From: Trichinella spiralis
Taxonomy: Eukaryota; Nematoda; Enoplea; Trichinellida; Trichinellidae
Reading direction: 5' to 3'
Length of the DNA stretch: 64,000 nucleotides
Assembly: GCA_000181795.3 (NCBI GenBank)
Contig: CM012954.1
Coordinates: 15,858,853-15,922,852, forward strand
The notes under the pieces were generated by a model. That model saw only the letters and a list, made by a program, of their open reading frames with translations, ran no database searches and was not told the DNA's origin. Below are positions 51,301-60,231 of the stretch, piece by piece (the first letter of the stretch is position 1; each line of letters begins with the position of its first letter). The position numbers and the translations under genes are program-made.

Positions 51301-51448
51301 GAGAAAAAGATAATTCATTCACTGGATATAGTAAATTGGTTGATCTTAAATTATCACCTTGGGCAATTAGAAGTAGATGTAGTAGTAGAAGTGCCGAACG
51401 TGGATGCACAGTAAAGATGATCATCTGATTTGTAAATTTTGTTTTCAT
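48360..51448 (-). CDS. Module gene A: secreted protein with eleven Cys modules
   Basis: 650 aa. Exons 51448-51358, 51291-51079, 50771-50598, 50542-50216, 50155-49994, 49923-49759, 49570-49406, 49352-49176, 49102-48947, 48792-48640 and 48529-48360, every border in phase 1. The signal peptide (SALLLLHLLLIAQG) has its own exon. A Gln run and basic segment precede module 1 (CTRHADCVGQEIC...CIMERCW). Exon 4 carries two modules without an intron; the others carry one each. Module 6 ends CV in place of CW. Between modules 4 and 5 only 60 nt remain, so I read a GTTTTT donor there and continue the gene; without it the chain would stop at 50184. Close-packed disulfide modules suggest a rigid extracellular rod or multi-site binder (inference). 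Confidence 0.8.
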
Positions 51449-51937
51449 GATTTCAGAGATTCAAATGTGACATGATCCAATTTTCTTCAACTGCAAACAA
51501 CGCCAACGACAACAATGACAATTGTCACAGCTAAATCAACAGTTGAAATGTGTTTGCTTGTACTGATCGGAAAGTGAAATCAGAGGATTCGCATCAGTTG
51601 TGTAACCCTGCACTTTTACACGCGTGTACCGTGTTTACATACTTGAAATTGGATCTATTTTTAGCTGCGCATATGCATGCAATTTTCACCATTTTTCAAC
51701 TAGAACAGTGAAAAATTGCCAAACCAATTATAAAGTCTATACACACGCGCACTGTAGATTTACGTTAGAAGCATTTTAATTGTTTCTTTATATGAGGAAA
51801 TGTGAATTTCAACTTTCACGAAATTTTGTTGTATTTTGCATCAATCCAAAAAATACATCAAGACAAGCACAGTAGTCCAGAATATATTTCGTTTATTTTG
51901 TAAATTCATGTAAACAATAATTTAAAACCTAAAAAAC
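51449..51937. promoter_or_regulatory. Divergent upstream region, module gene A/type I membrane protein
   Basis: 489 bp between divergent start codons, expected to contain both promoters. It includes ACACGCGTGTACCGTGT near 51616-51634, partly palindromic. Regulation is inferred from position. Confidence 0.4.
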
Positions 51938-54900
51938 ATGAATGTAATTTTAATTATATTGATTTTTGCATTTATTTTAATGTACTACTTTGTTTAAAGT
52001 TTAAAAGTTAAAAGAAACTTTAAACAATTGATAAAAATTGAATCGAAATGAAATGAAATTTCAAATCGAATACAAAGTAATTTATTTGTTTGTTATTTTA
52101 ACAATTTATGGCCTGTAGGGCGATTCCTTCGACTGATCCTGTTCGAAGTAAGCTACCTGTATTAATTAATAATCACTCAAAGTCAGTGTAATTTATTTCC
52201 AATTGTTGAGCAGTTGGTTACATTTGTTTTTTATTCTAGTCTTTTTTTTTGCTTTATTTGAACATTGCTGTTCTTATCTTTAATTAATAATTTTAATTTA
52301 ATATTGGGGCGTTTCGAAATTTTTTAGGACCTCTGACTGAATGTAGCGGATCCGATTTCCACTATGTTGCTTCAAACAAAGGAGTCGGCTATGCGTTGTC
52401 CGTCTCTTACAGAGACATGTTCATGCATGAAGTTCCTTACCATGATTTGATGGGATTTGTTGTACTGATTTGCCTGACTGCAATGTCAAGCGACAAGCCT
52501 AGATTTGTCAGACATGATAAAGTTCGAGAGGATGCAGATACGGTTGAGACTGTTGAATGGACTCAAATTGGTGGAAGTGGCAAAGCTTATTGGATTGAAA
52601 AATATTTTCGATCTAATAAAGTACCCAGAAAGTATGGCTGTGCTGTTTCCAGGAAAGAAATTCAGTGGTTTAACCTGAAAATCCAAGATGGAAATTGTAA
52701 GTTTTACTTTATTATTATTTTTTTTATTTAAAACATATTTTTGTCGTATAATTTTTACAATGGTATTGATAATTGTATAATTACTGATTAGAAATATGCA
52801 TTCGTAGAGAAGAAATCCGCTTTTGAAAAATTTCTCAGCTGTTATTTTTTTTCATTAAAATCAGCTCGTATTAAAAATTATTTATTAAAATGTAACTGAA
52901 CGGTACGATATGATAGCATTAAAATATTCATTATAGCCAGTAGAATAATTGTAAAATTGTAATGGTAATATTGTTGCATATCTGTTGCTATATTGTGTTA
53001 TCAATCAATTGTATCAGCCTGTTATATATACCAGTAAGAATAGCATTGATCAGTAAAATAAATAAATTTTTAAACTGTTCAGACTGTTTTTGAAACAGTT
53101 TGAATGAGTTGAATTAAAGTTAAAAAGCTGGAATAGCGGTAGCCCCTGGAGAGAATTGAACTCTCGACCCCTGGTTTACAAGACCAGTGCTCTAACCACT
53201 GAGCTACAGAGGCCTTTGCTAAACGTAATCATTATTTCTTTATATGCAGTATACCTAAAGTTGTGCAGTGCAATACTTAAAGTTAATTTCACCTCATGAG
53301 CATTTCAGAGAAGAGTGTATGACTGAATAAGTAAAGCAGTATCATCGTTATTATTAGATTGAAGTTGTTATTCTTACTGAAAATTTTAATGCAGTCAATG
53401 AATTGTTTTATAGAAAAGGATGCCTGTGGAGGGAATTCAACTTTTGATTGCTGGTTTACCACTGAGTTGCAGAGGCTTTTTTGTTAAATTTAGCATATAT
53501 GTTGTGCTAAGCATAAATCATTTCAAAACAACGAATTTCAAGGATAGAGCAATTCACCGTTTTACTATTACATATATTTATTTACTTATTATTTATTATA
53601 AAAGAAATGCAAAGTTATTAGTGAAATTGTAGGAACTAGGATGAAGACAATTCTCAGCAAAGTAAAATTTTTTTAGCATGTGAAAAACTGTAGCCCCTGG
53701 AGAGAATTGAACTCTCGACCCCTGGTTTACAAGACCAGTGCTCTAACCACTGAGCTACAGAGGCACGTGGTTTGATACTTCTAGATTATTCTATTTCTGA
53801 AGACTGAATTATCAATTATTATTTTGCATATACTTAAAATTATATTAATTACACAAATAGTATAAAACAAAAAAGTTAAATAAATTATAACAACAGAGCT
53901 GTAAGTATGATAAAACAAAATGTAATAAATTCATGCAAGTAATCAGCATAGGATAGAATAATGAAATGCTAAATAAAAATTTTCAGGTCACGATGAAAGA
54001 TTTTACAATTCTTCTCTACAAAAGTGTCAAATGGACGAATATTGCATAGGAAGGAAAAGAAATTTCTTTTGCGAAAAATTTGCCACGTATAAAGAGAATT
54101 GCAATTCTGTCGGCGTATTTTTTCGTCATACATGTGAACTGATGTCTCAGTCTTGTGCAGAGACTTGCGGTTATTATTTTTTTTTAATTGAACGTTTTTG
54201 ACATGCGAAAAAAGTGTACAATTTATGCAAAAATAATTTCAGGTTCAGCGGTGCTGATTACTGAATTTCAAAACGTCGGAAATTCATTTCCACTGGGTTC
54301 ATTTGTTCAGTGGTCAATTGATGACAATATACGATTTAGCTTTTTCGCAAAAACTAAAGGCAAGAATCCAGTCTATTCATCGGTATCTTGTTTCAGCGAT
54401 TCAATAAGTAGAAGTCGTCGGCTGTTTGATAATGAAGTTCATATTTATGAAAATGTAAAAGACGTTGAAACTTACATGGACGCTATACACGAAGCTTGTT
54501 TGAACAGCGAGATTTTTCGCATCACTGTGCACAATGGTCAAGGTGAAAATTATTTCCTCTACGGAGTTCCTTTTAGTGAGTTTTTTTTTCAAATTGAATT
54601 TGAATTTTCAAATTCATTTCATTATTCAATAAGAAAACAAATATTTCAGCTTATCAGGTTGCATTTGATCCAAGCGAAGAGTTTATTCAGGAAGTCATGG
54701 ATGCCACAACTCCGATAAAGCAAGTCAAATGCAAAACAAATTTTAAATTCAAAACTGCTCTTTTCACTGTAAGAGCATGGTGGAGCTTCGATGTTTCTGG
54801 TGTTAGTGTGAGTAGCAGAGCCTTTTCTTGGCTTCGAGCACCAACGTATTGGCCTTTTTTACATTCATTTTTATTCAGCTTGAAACCGATACCCTCGACG

Positions 54901-56187
54901 GTGATAAGCATGAGTCCGGATATTATCGGTGCAATGTTGAAGTGACTTTCCAGGCATCTTTTCCAAGAAAAACGATAAGCACTTTGAAGCAGAAATCGTA
55001 CTTTTTATGTAAATGAAATGTAAAAAATGAAAAATTAATTAAAATTAATTTTTGATGTTGTTAGATTTAAAAGGGGAGAAAAATCAAATGTTAGAACCAA
55101 AGAAACCTGCTCATTTCAAAAGATACCGAAAAATTAAAGGAGGCGTGGAAGCAATTTTAGATAAATTGATGGAAAATTGTAATAGTTGATAATTTTTTTA
55201 CTGATCAAAAGTTCAACAACAATAATTTAAATAAAATAATGCAATACTTTAGTATCGCTGATTTACACGATCGCCGCCTGTATTGCCGGCGCGATACTGC
55301 TGAGCATCATGTATGTATGCGTTAGCCCGAAGCATCGTCCAAGTAAGATAAGTTGTAGTTTTTGAATTTTAGTTTTCTTGTGCTTATTTGTTTAAAATTT
55401 GTACTGTAATTTTTATGAAAAGCTTAAATTAATTCGATGTTTTGCAGCTTCGAAAATAAAATTATCCGAGAAAAATAAAAGAAGACGTGAGTTGTTTTAG
55501 TGTTTGTTGAAATTTGAACATGTTCAAATTCTGAACTGGTATTACATTGTAGACACTAAAAGAAAGAGAAGACGATCGAAATCAAGTAGTAAAAGGAGCA
55601 GGCATCGTTCGAAAAAGTCTACATCAAGGAAACGTAAAAAGAGGAAGAAAAGGTCGAGCAAAAAGAAAGAGAAAACGGATAAGCATGTAGAAGGTGGAAA
55701 ACAGGAAAAAGGTAAAGGAGATGAAAAGCATAAAGTTCGAAAAAAAGAAGAAAAAAGCAAGAGTAAGACAAAGCAGGAAGCTGGGAAGAAGGATGTTAAG
55801 AAGAAAAGAAGGAGTAAAACGAAGGGGAAACCTGGGAAGAAGGACGCTAAAAAGGAAAGCAAGGGTAAAACAAAGGAGAAACCTGGGAAGAAGGATGCTA
55901 AAAAGGAAAGCAAAGGTAAAGCAAAAGAGAAACATGAGAAGAAGGGTGCTAAAAAGGAAAGCAAAAGTAAAGGAAAGGAGAAACATGTGAAGAAGGATGC
56001 TAAAAAGAAGGATAAACGAAAAGAAAGTCCTCCTAGACATGAATCTAAATCTGCCGACAAAAACAAGCATAAGCATAAAGAGAAATCGAGCCCTAAGAAA
56101 CCAGGAAAAGAACAACTGAAAAATAAACAACCAAGCAAAAAACGAAAAGATGAAAAAAAAGAAAAACGCAAAAGCAAAAGTGCGTAG
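51938..56187 (+). CDS. Type I membrane protein with lysine-rich repeat cytoplasmic tail
   Basis: 707 aa, exons 51938-51981, 52119-52147, 52328-52696, 53987-54169, 54243-54575, 54650-54807, 54879-55008, 55065-55178, 55253-55342, 55448-55486 and 55553-56187. The start exon gives a hydrophobic signal peptide (MNVILIILIFAFILMA). The ectodomain (to about 453) has no family I recognise; exon 4 is Cys-rich (CHDERF...CQMDEYC...CAETC). A single transmembrane helix, LSLIYTIAACIAGAILLSIM, is followed by a cytoplasmic tail of about 225 residues, mostly Lys, Ser, Arg and Glu. This includes five 17-residue units of the type GKKDAKKESKGKTKEKP. The 1290-nt intron 3 holds tRNA genes on the opposite strand. 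Function unknown. The first two short exons are inferred from phase and signal-peptide logic. Confidence 0.72.
53141..53213 (-). tRNA. tRNA-Thr (UGU)
   Basis: A 73-nt tRNA on the minus strand. The acceptor stem GCCTCTG pairs with CAGGGGC (one G-T), the A box is TAGCTCAGTGG, the anticodon loop CTTGTAA carries anticodon TGT, and the T loop is TTCAATT. It lies inside intron 3 of the membrane-protein gene, antisense to it. Confidence 0.93.
53421..53476 (-). pseudogene. Deleted tRNA-Thr copy
   Basis: Resembles the two flanking tRNA-Thr genes at both ends. It lacks about 17 nt covering the anticodon stem-loop region and has several substitutions, so it cannot form a tRNA. Confidence 0.8.
53692..53764 (-). 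tRNA. tRNA-Thr (UGU), second copy
   Basis: 73 nt, identical by eye to the copy at 53141-53213, same strand and intron. The flanking sequences differ, so the duplication covers little more than the tRNA or is old. Confidence 0.93.
55787..56041 (+). repeat. 51-bp coding tandem repeats
   Basis: Five imperfect 51-bp units encode the 17-residue lysine-rich repeats of the membrane-protein tail. Units 2 and 3 are the most alike. Confidence 0.8.
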
Positions 56188-56515
56188 AAAAAAGAAGCGT
56201 TGATTTGAAGCAGAGAAATTGCTGATTGCTAATCTTAAATTCATTAAAATCTTACAGAAAGTTCTACTGTAATGCTTTGAAATGTCCCGTTATTTTATGA
56301 CAAATCTGTTTGTAAAAAAGCTTTTAAATCACTAAATAAATACGAAATTTTCAAATGAAATAGTGGCGTATAAAATTCAGAAAATTTTCATTATTTTATC
56401 AACGTATTTAAATGTTTTTTCATTATTTTGATGTACACATTATTTTTGACAAAATACTTCCTGCATTTCTTTTTCATACTGTATTGTTTGTTTCGTTTCG
56501 TAGGTGTTTGTCGTT
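56188..56515. other. Spacer upstream of lin-7
   Basis: About 330 bp holding the 3' UTR of the membrane-protein gene and the upstream region of lin-7. Nothing else seen. Confidence 0.6.
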
Positions 56516-57577
56516 ATGGGTGAAAATCTGAATTTAGAAAGAGGTAGGTGTTTTTCGCCTTTTTAATTGCAATTATTGTTTTAATTAAATGAAATTTTGA
56601 CCCTATTTCTATTGATATTATCTATAAATTACTTCCATGCACAGAGATCAGATGTTGGAAAAGTTGGAATATTTTTTTGCGCTTAATCTGCCTCTGTTTC
56701 ATCAGTTTCAGTCAGTTAAATTAGGTTTTACATTTTTCAGTTTTAAATCGGTTTTGTTTTTAATTTATTTTGAATTTGAAATTTTTAAATATTTCCAATT
56801 GTTGTTTGTGATATGATTCAATTTTGTAATACAACACTAATTTAGATGTTGCCCGTGCTGTTGAACTTTTGGATTATTTGCAGAAAAGTAAAGTTCATTT
56901 AGTGATTAAATTGTTTTATGACAATTTTTCCTGTGTTAAGGCGGTGAAGTAACGTCTCCAAAATTAGTTACTCTGCAACAAATACTGAAGAGTGATTTCT
57001 TTAACTGCGTTCGTGAAGTGTATGAACATATCTACGGTACAATCGATGTTCAAGGTACACAAGAAACGAAAGCAGTCGCTACTGCCAAAGTAAGATATGA
57101 TTTAGTGCACTTAATTGTAAAAAAGCATGCTTGTTGTATAATTTGTTTCATTAATTAAGCAATAGTATTTTATTGTGGGAATTTTAGGCAACAATAGCTG
57201 CGTTTGCTGCTGCGGAAGGCCATGCTCATCCTCGAATAATTGAACTTGCGAAGACAGAGGAAGGCCTGGGATTTAATGTTATGGGTGGAAAAGAACAGAA
57301 TAGTCCTATTTACATTAGTCGAATCATTCCTGGTGGTGTAGCAGATAGAAAGAGTGGTTTACGCCGTGGTGATCAGCTAATCAACATCAATGGAGTGAAT
57401 GTGGAAGGTGAATCGCACGAAAAAGCAGTAGAACTTCTTAAAAACGCCACAGGAACTGTGAAACTTATTGTACGTTACACGCCGAAACTTCTCGAAGAAA
57501 TGGAACGTCGTTTTGAGCAGCAGCGTTTGGCTGCAGTTACTAGAAAGCCTCAAATTCACTCGCCAACTTTATCTTGA
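56516..57577 (+). CDS. lin-7: LIN-7 (MALS/Veli) L27-PDZ scaffold
   Basis: Cell-polarity and synaptic scaffold that binds LIN-2/CASK through L27 and receptors or channels through PDZ. 202 aa, exons 56516-56543, 56846-56887, 56941-57089 and 57188-57577. The L27 domain covers about residues 5-65 ([33 protein letters not shown]). A conserved linker [20 protein letters not shown] leads into the PDZ domain with carboxylate-binding loop GLGF (99-102), [12 protein letters not shown] and [27 protein letters not shown]. The C-terminal helix [11 protein letters not shown] is also conserved. An AATAAA signal lies near 57740. Confidence 0.97.
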
Positions 57578-59135
57578 ATCTTATCTTATATTATTGTACT
57601 TGCAGTTCATGTGTCTTTTCTTTTCATTTTAATTCTAATCATTTTCATTTAGATCATTTTGTATGATTTCCAAGTTGTTTTCGTCTGTTGATTTGTTTTT
57701 TTTATCATACGAAATAGCTTAATCATCTATTAATAATTAAATAAATGTGTTGATGTGCCGGAATTTCCACAAACTCTGCTTGAATTTCTCTGCTATCTCT
57801 GTGTATGTGTTGTTCTCTTTAAGTCTTTATGAGAGATTTCGACGTTAATTAGTAGCCGTAGAGTGACGATCTGTTGTTTTCCAATATTGCCACCATTTTC
57901 AAATGCACCATGCTTAAATAAAAAGTGCGTTGAAGAATCAAACTTGTGGTGAACTGTTGCTACAAGGCAAACAAACTGCAACGATTACGCGTAAAAATTT
58001 GCATGATAACGAGCGTACGGTGTGCAGTGACTGAACGAAGAGTTTTCACTGGAAATACGGATGAGCATTCAGCAAATGTTGTTGTCTTTTATTTTAAATT
58101 TATTTTTCGAAAAAAGTACGATTTAGAACAACTCAGAAAATCAATGACGATTTCCAATGATAAGAAGATGCTTATTTTGGTTGGTATGTCGCATTTTTTT
58201 GGTTTGATTATTATCCTTTTTAGTTTTGTTCACAACAAGTATTTATTATGATTTGTGCTCTTGAACGTGTAGCTATGTTGTCATTAGTTTATGTTGGCTC
58301 CGTGAGAAACAAACTGAAACTCATCGTTATTTATTCCCAACATAGGAAAGATATCTGAAACATGCGACAGAAAATAGCACAAACTAGTGTTGAGCACTGA
58401 AGAGTGAATTAAGGAAAAATAGAATTGAAGGTCTTGTTCTCTATAAATTAAATTTTCTAAGTGCAACATTCCAGAAAAATATACAGGCAACAAGTGAACA
58501 GCCTAAATAAGAGATAACTGAGCAAAGAGGTATTAAATAAACTTGTCTATCTGGACATTTCTGAAATTTCATAAATTTCCGGTTATCAAAATTAATTTCA
58601 ATAAAAAATGAATTCATTCATTCGATCAATCATACTTATCGATATTTTGGAATTACAAGGAATTAGCAAAAAATATTTCATCTATTCATTCATTATTACC
58701 TGCTTTCGGTTTATTTTTACTGTACATGTGAAAACATATGCAACTATATTGTATGCACTGCATTACTGATGTAGCACAGAATCAGAATACAGGTGAATTA
58801 CGAAAATGAAAAACATAACCGCTTACTGATTTTATTTAGCACTCTGATTTGATTTTCCTCAATCTAAATAAAACAGAAACATTTCTTCAACAGTTCAAAC
58901 ATTCAAGGAAACAATACTTTAAAGACTGATGTTACATGAGGTTGGTTCAGTTGAAGTTCGAGTACTATTTACAGTTAAGTTTCAAAGTTCAGTGCTAACG
59001 CTAGATTTATTTGAAGTTTTGGATATCACCTCACATAGTTATCTGAAAAATTTCAATGGTGCAAATACTATACAAATATTTGTATAAATACAATCTAAAT
59101 TTTTATGTAGTATTTCAAAACTACTAAACTATTTG
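57578..59135. other. Intergenic between lin-7 and the retrotransposon
   Basis: AT-rich, with the lin-7 3' UTR at its start. Short open frames (57946, 58284) have no recognisable content. Confidence 0.6.
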
Positions 59136-59421
59136 TGTTGTGATGGCCGTTTTGGGGATGACGCAAGAATGCGTCATGGCGACGTCACCGGAGCGCTAGA
59201 ACTTGAGTGTCAGCGATCCACCGTAGGAGGAAGTGTTGGTGTGCGCGTGACCCCGGATTGGTCGGGTGTGAATCGATCGGCTTTGTATTGCGTGTGCGCG
59301 TGTTGTATTCTGTCGATAGTGTTATTGTTTGCGAATATTAGTCTTGAACGGGTAAAACGTTTCCCGGAAACTTGGCACCAAACTTTGATTTTGTTCTCGC
59401 CGAGCATTAAAATTAATTACA
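59136..59421 (+). repeat. 5' LTR
   Basis: 286 bp, starts TGTTGTGATG and ends ATTACA. It contains an inverted repeat ATGACGCA/TGCGTCAT (59158-59177) and ATTAAA near its end as a possible polyadenylation signal. Identical by eye to the 3' LTR. The open frame across it is a shadow. Confidence 0.94.
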
Positions 59422-59434
59422 AGCTATCGCGGCC

Positions 59435-60220
59435 ATGGGTAGCGGAAATGGGGTTGACAAGTCGCTTGACTTGCGGTTGATCCCTGAGTTCGACGGATCG
59501 CCCCAGCAATCAGTGGTGGAGTGGCTGGAGAAGCTGGAGCTGGTGTGCAAGCTCCGTGACATCAGTGATGTAGCCAGTGTGATCCCGCTACGTCTGACGG
59601 GCGGTGCATTCGCCGTGTACCTGCAGCTGAACGCCAAGGAAAGGTCAAGCGTAGACAAGGTCAAGGAAGCGTTGCTGGCCGCCTTTGCGGCTGACCCATT
59701 CGTGGCCTACGACCAGTTCGTCTCGAGAAAGCTGGGTCCCGACGAATCGCCTGATGTATTCCTGGCGGAGCTGAAAAGACTAGCGACGTTGTTTGGTGGG
59801 GTTTCCGAGAAGGCCCTGGCGTGCGCCTTCGTCGCCGGCCTGCCAGAGAACGTCCGCCAGCTGCTCAGGGCGGGATCGCGAATGGAGGATCTCGGGCTGA
59901 GCCAGATCCTTACCCGCGCCCGAGCCATAATCACCGATGAACGACCCGTGGACGCGCCGAACGCGTGCTTGAGTGCCCGGGGGCCCGGAGTGCGGAGTCC
60001 GACGGTGCCGACCGGACAAAGGTGCTTCGAGTGCGGCGGACCGAACCATTTCGCCAGAGATTGTCTGGCCCGACGACAGGGCGGCGACCCGGGTACGCAG
60101 AACCCGCTGACTCGCAACCGACGTGGACGCCGCCGGGGCGTCGCCAGCGCCGCTTCCCATCAGGGAAACGAGCTCGGGACAGAGGCATCAGCGCCAGCCT
60201 TTTGTCCCCGCGACCACTGA
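59435..60220 (+). CDS. gag: Gag-like capsid/nucleocapsid protein of the LTR element
   Basis: 261 aa. The start is 13 nt after the 5' LTR. The N-terminal two thirds are a helical capsid-like region (SVVEWLEKLELV, VSRKLGPDESPDVFLAELKR). A single CCHC zinc knuckle, CFECGGPNHFARDC, near residues 197-210 marks the nucleocapsid. The C-terminus is basic. The last 55 nt of the frame overlap the frameshift signal, and its stop (60218-60220) lies inside the predicted pseudoknot. Confidence 0.9.
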   Translation: MGSGNGVDKSLDLRLIPEFDGSPQQSVVEWLEKLELVCKLRDISDVASVIPLRLTGGAFAVYLQLNAKERSSVDKVKEALLAAFAADPFVAYDQFVSRKLGPDESPDVFLAELKRLATLFGGVSEKALACAFVAGLPENVRQLLRAGSRMEDLGLSQILTRARAIITDERPVDAPNACLSARGPGVRSPTVPTGQRCFECGGPNHFARDCLARRQGGDPGTQNPLTRNRRGRRRGVASAASHQGNELGTEASAPAFCPRDH

Positions 60221-60231
60221 CCGAGGCGCTG
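60163..60231 (+). promoter_or_regulatory. Predicted -1 ribosomal frameshift signal
   Basis: The heptamer G_GGA_AAC (60163-60169) sits in the gag reading frame exactly as X_XXY_YYZ. A 6-nt spacer follows. Stem 1 pairs 60176-60185 with 60199-60208 (ten pairs, two G-U). Stem 2 pairs the loop CAGCGCC (60189-60195) with GGCGCTG (60225-60231), seven perfect pairs. The shift moves ribosomes from gag into pol, which is in the -1 frame. Confidence 0.8.

Noticed and set aside
52108-52147. ATG at 52108 as start of the type I membrane protein
   Set aside because: It would leave the protein without a signal peptide. Splicing 51981 to 52119 keeps phase and creates a good one.
42298-56187. Functional pairing of the acidic tail of gene C with the basic tail of the membrane protein
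   Set aside because: The acidic tail should be extracellular and the basic tail cytoplasmic, so direct charge pairing is unlikely; there is no other evidence.
55542-56244. Long antisense open frames rich in Leu/Phe opposite the lysine-rich tail
   Set aside because: They are mirror images of AAG/AAA-rich coding sequence. No splice logic, no start context, and the sense strand has a consistent 11-exon model.
59133-59480. Open frame through the LTR (and its twin at 63102)
   Set aside because: Lies in noncoding LTR sequence, repeated identically in both LTRs, no domain.
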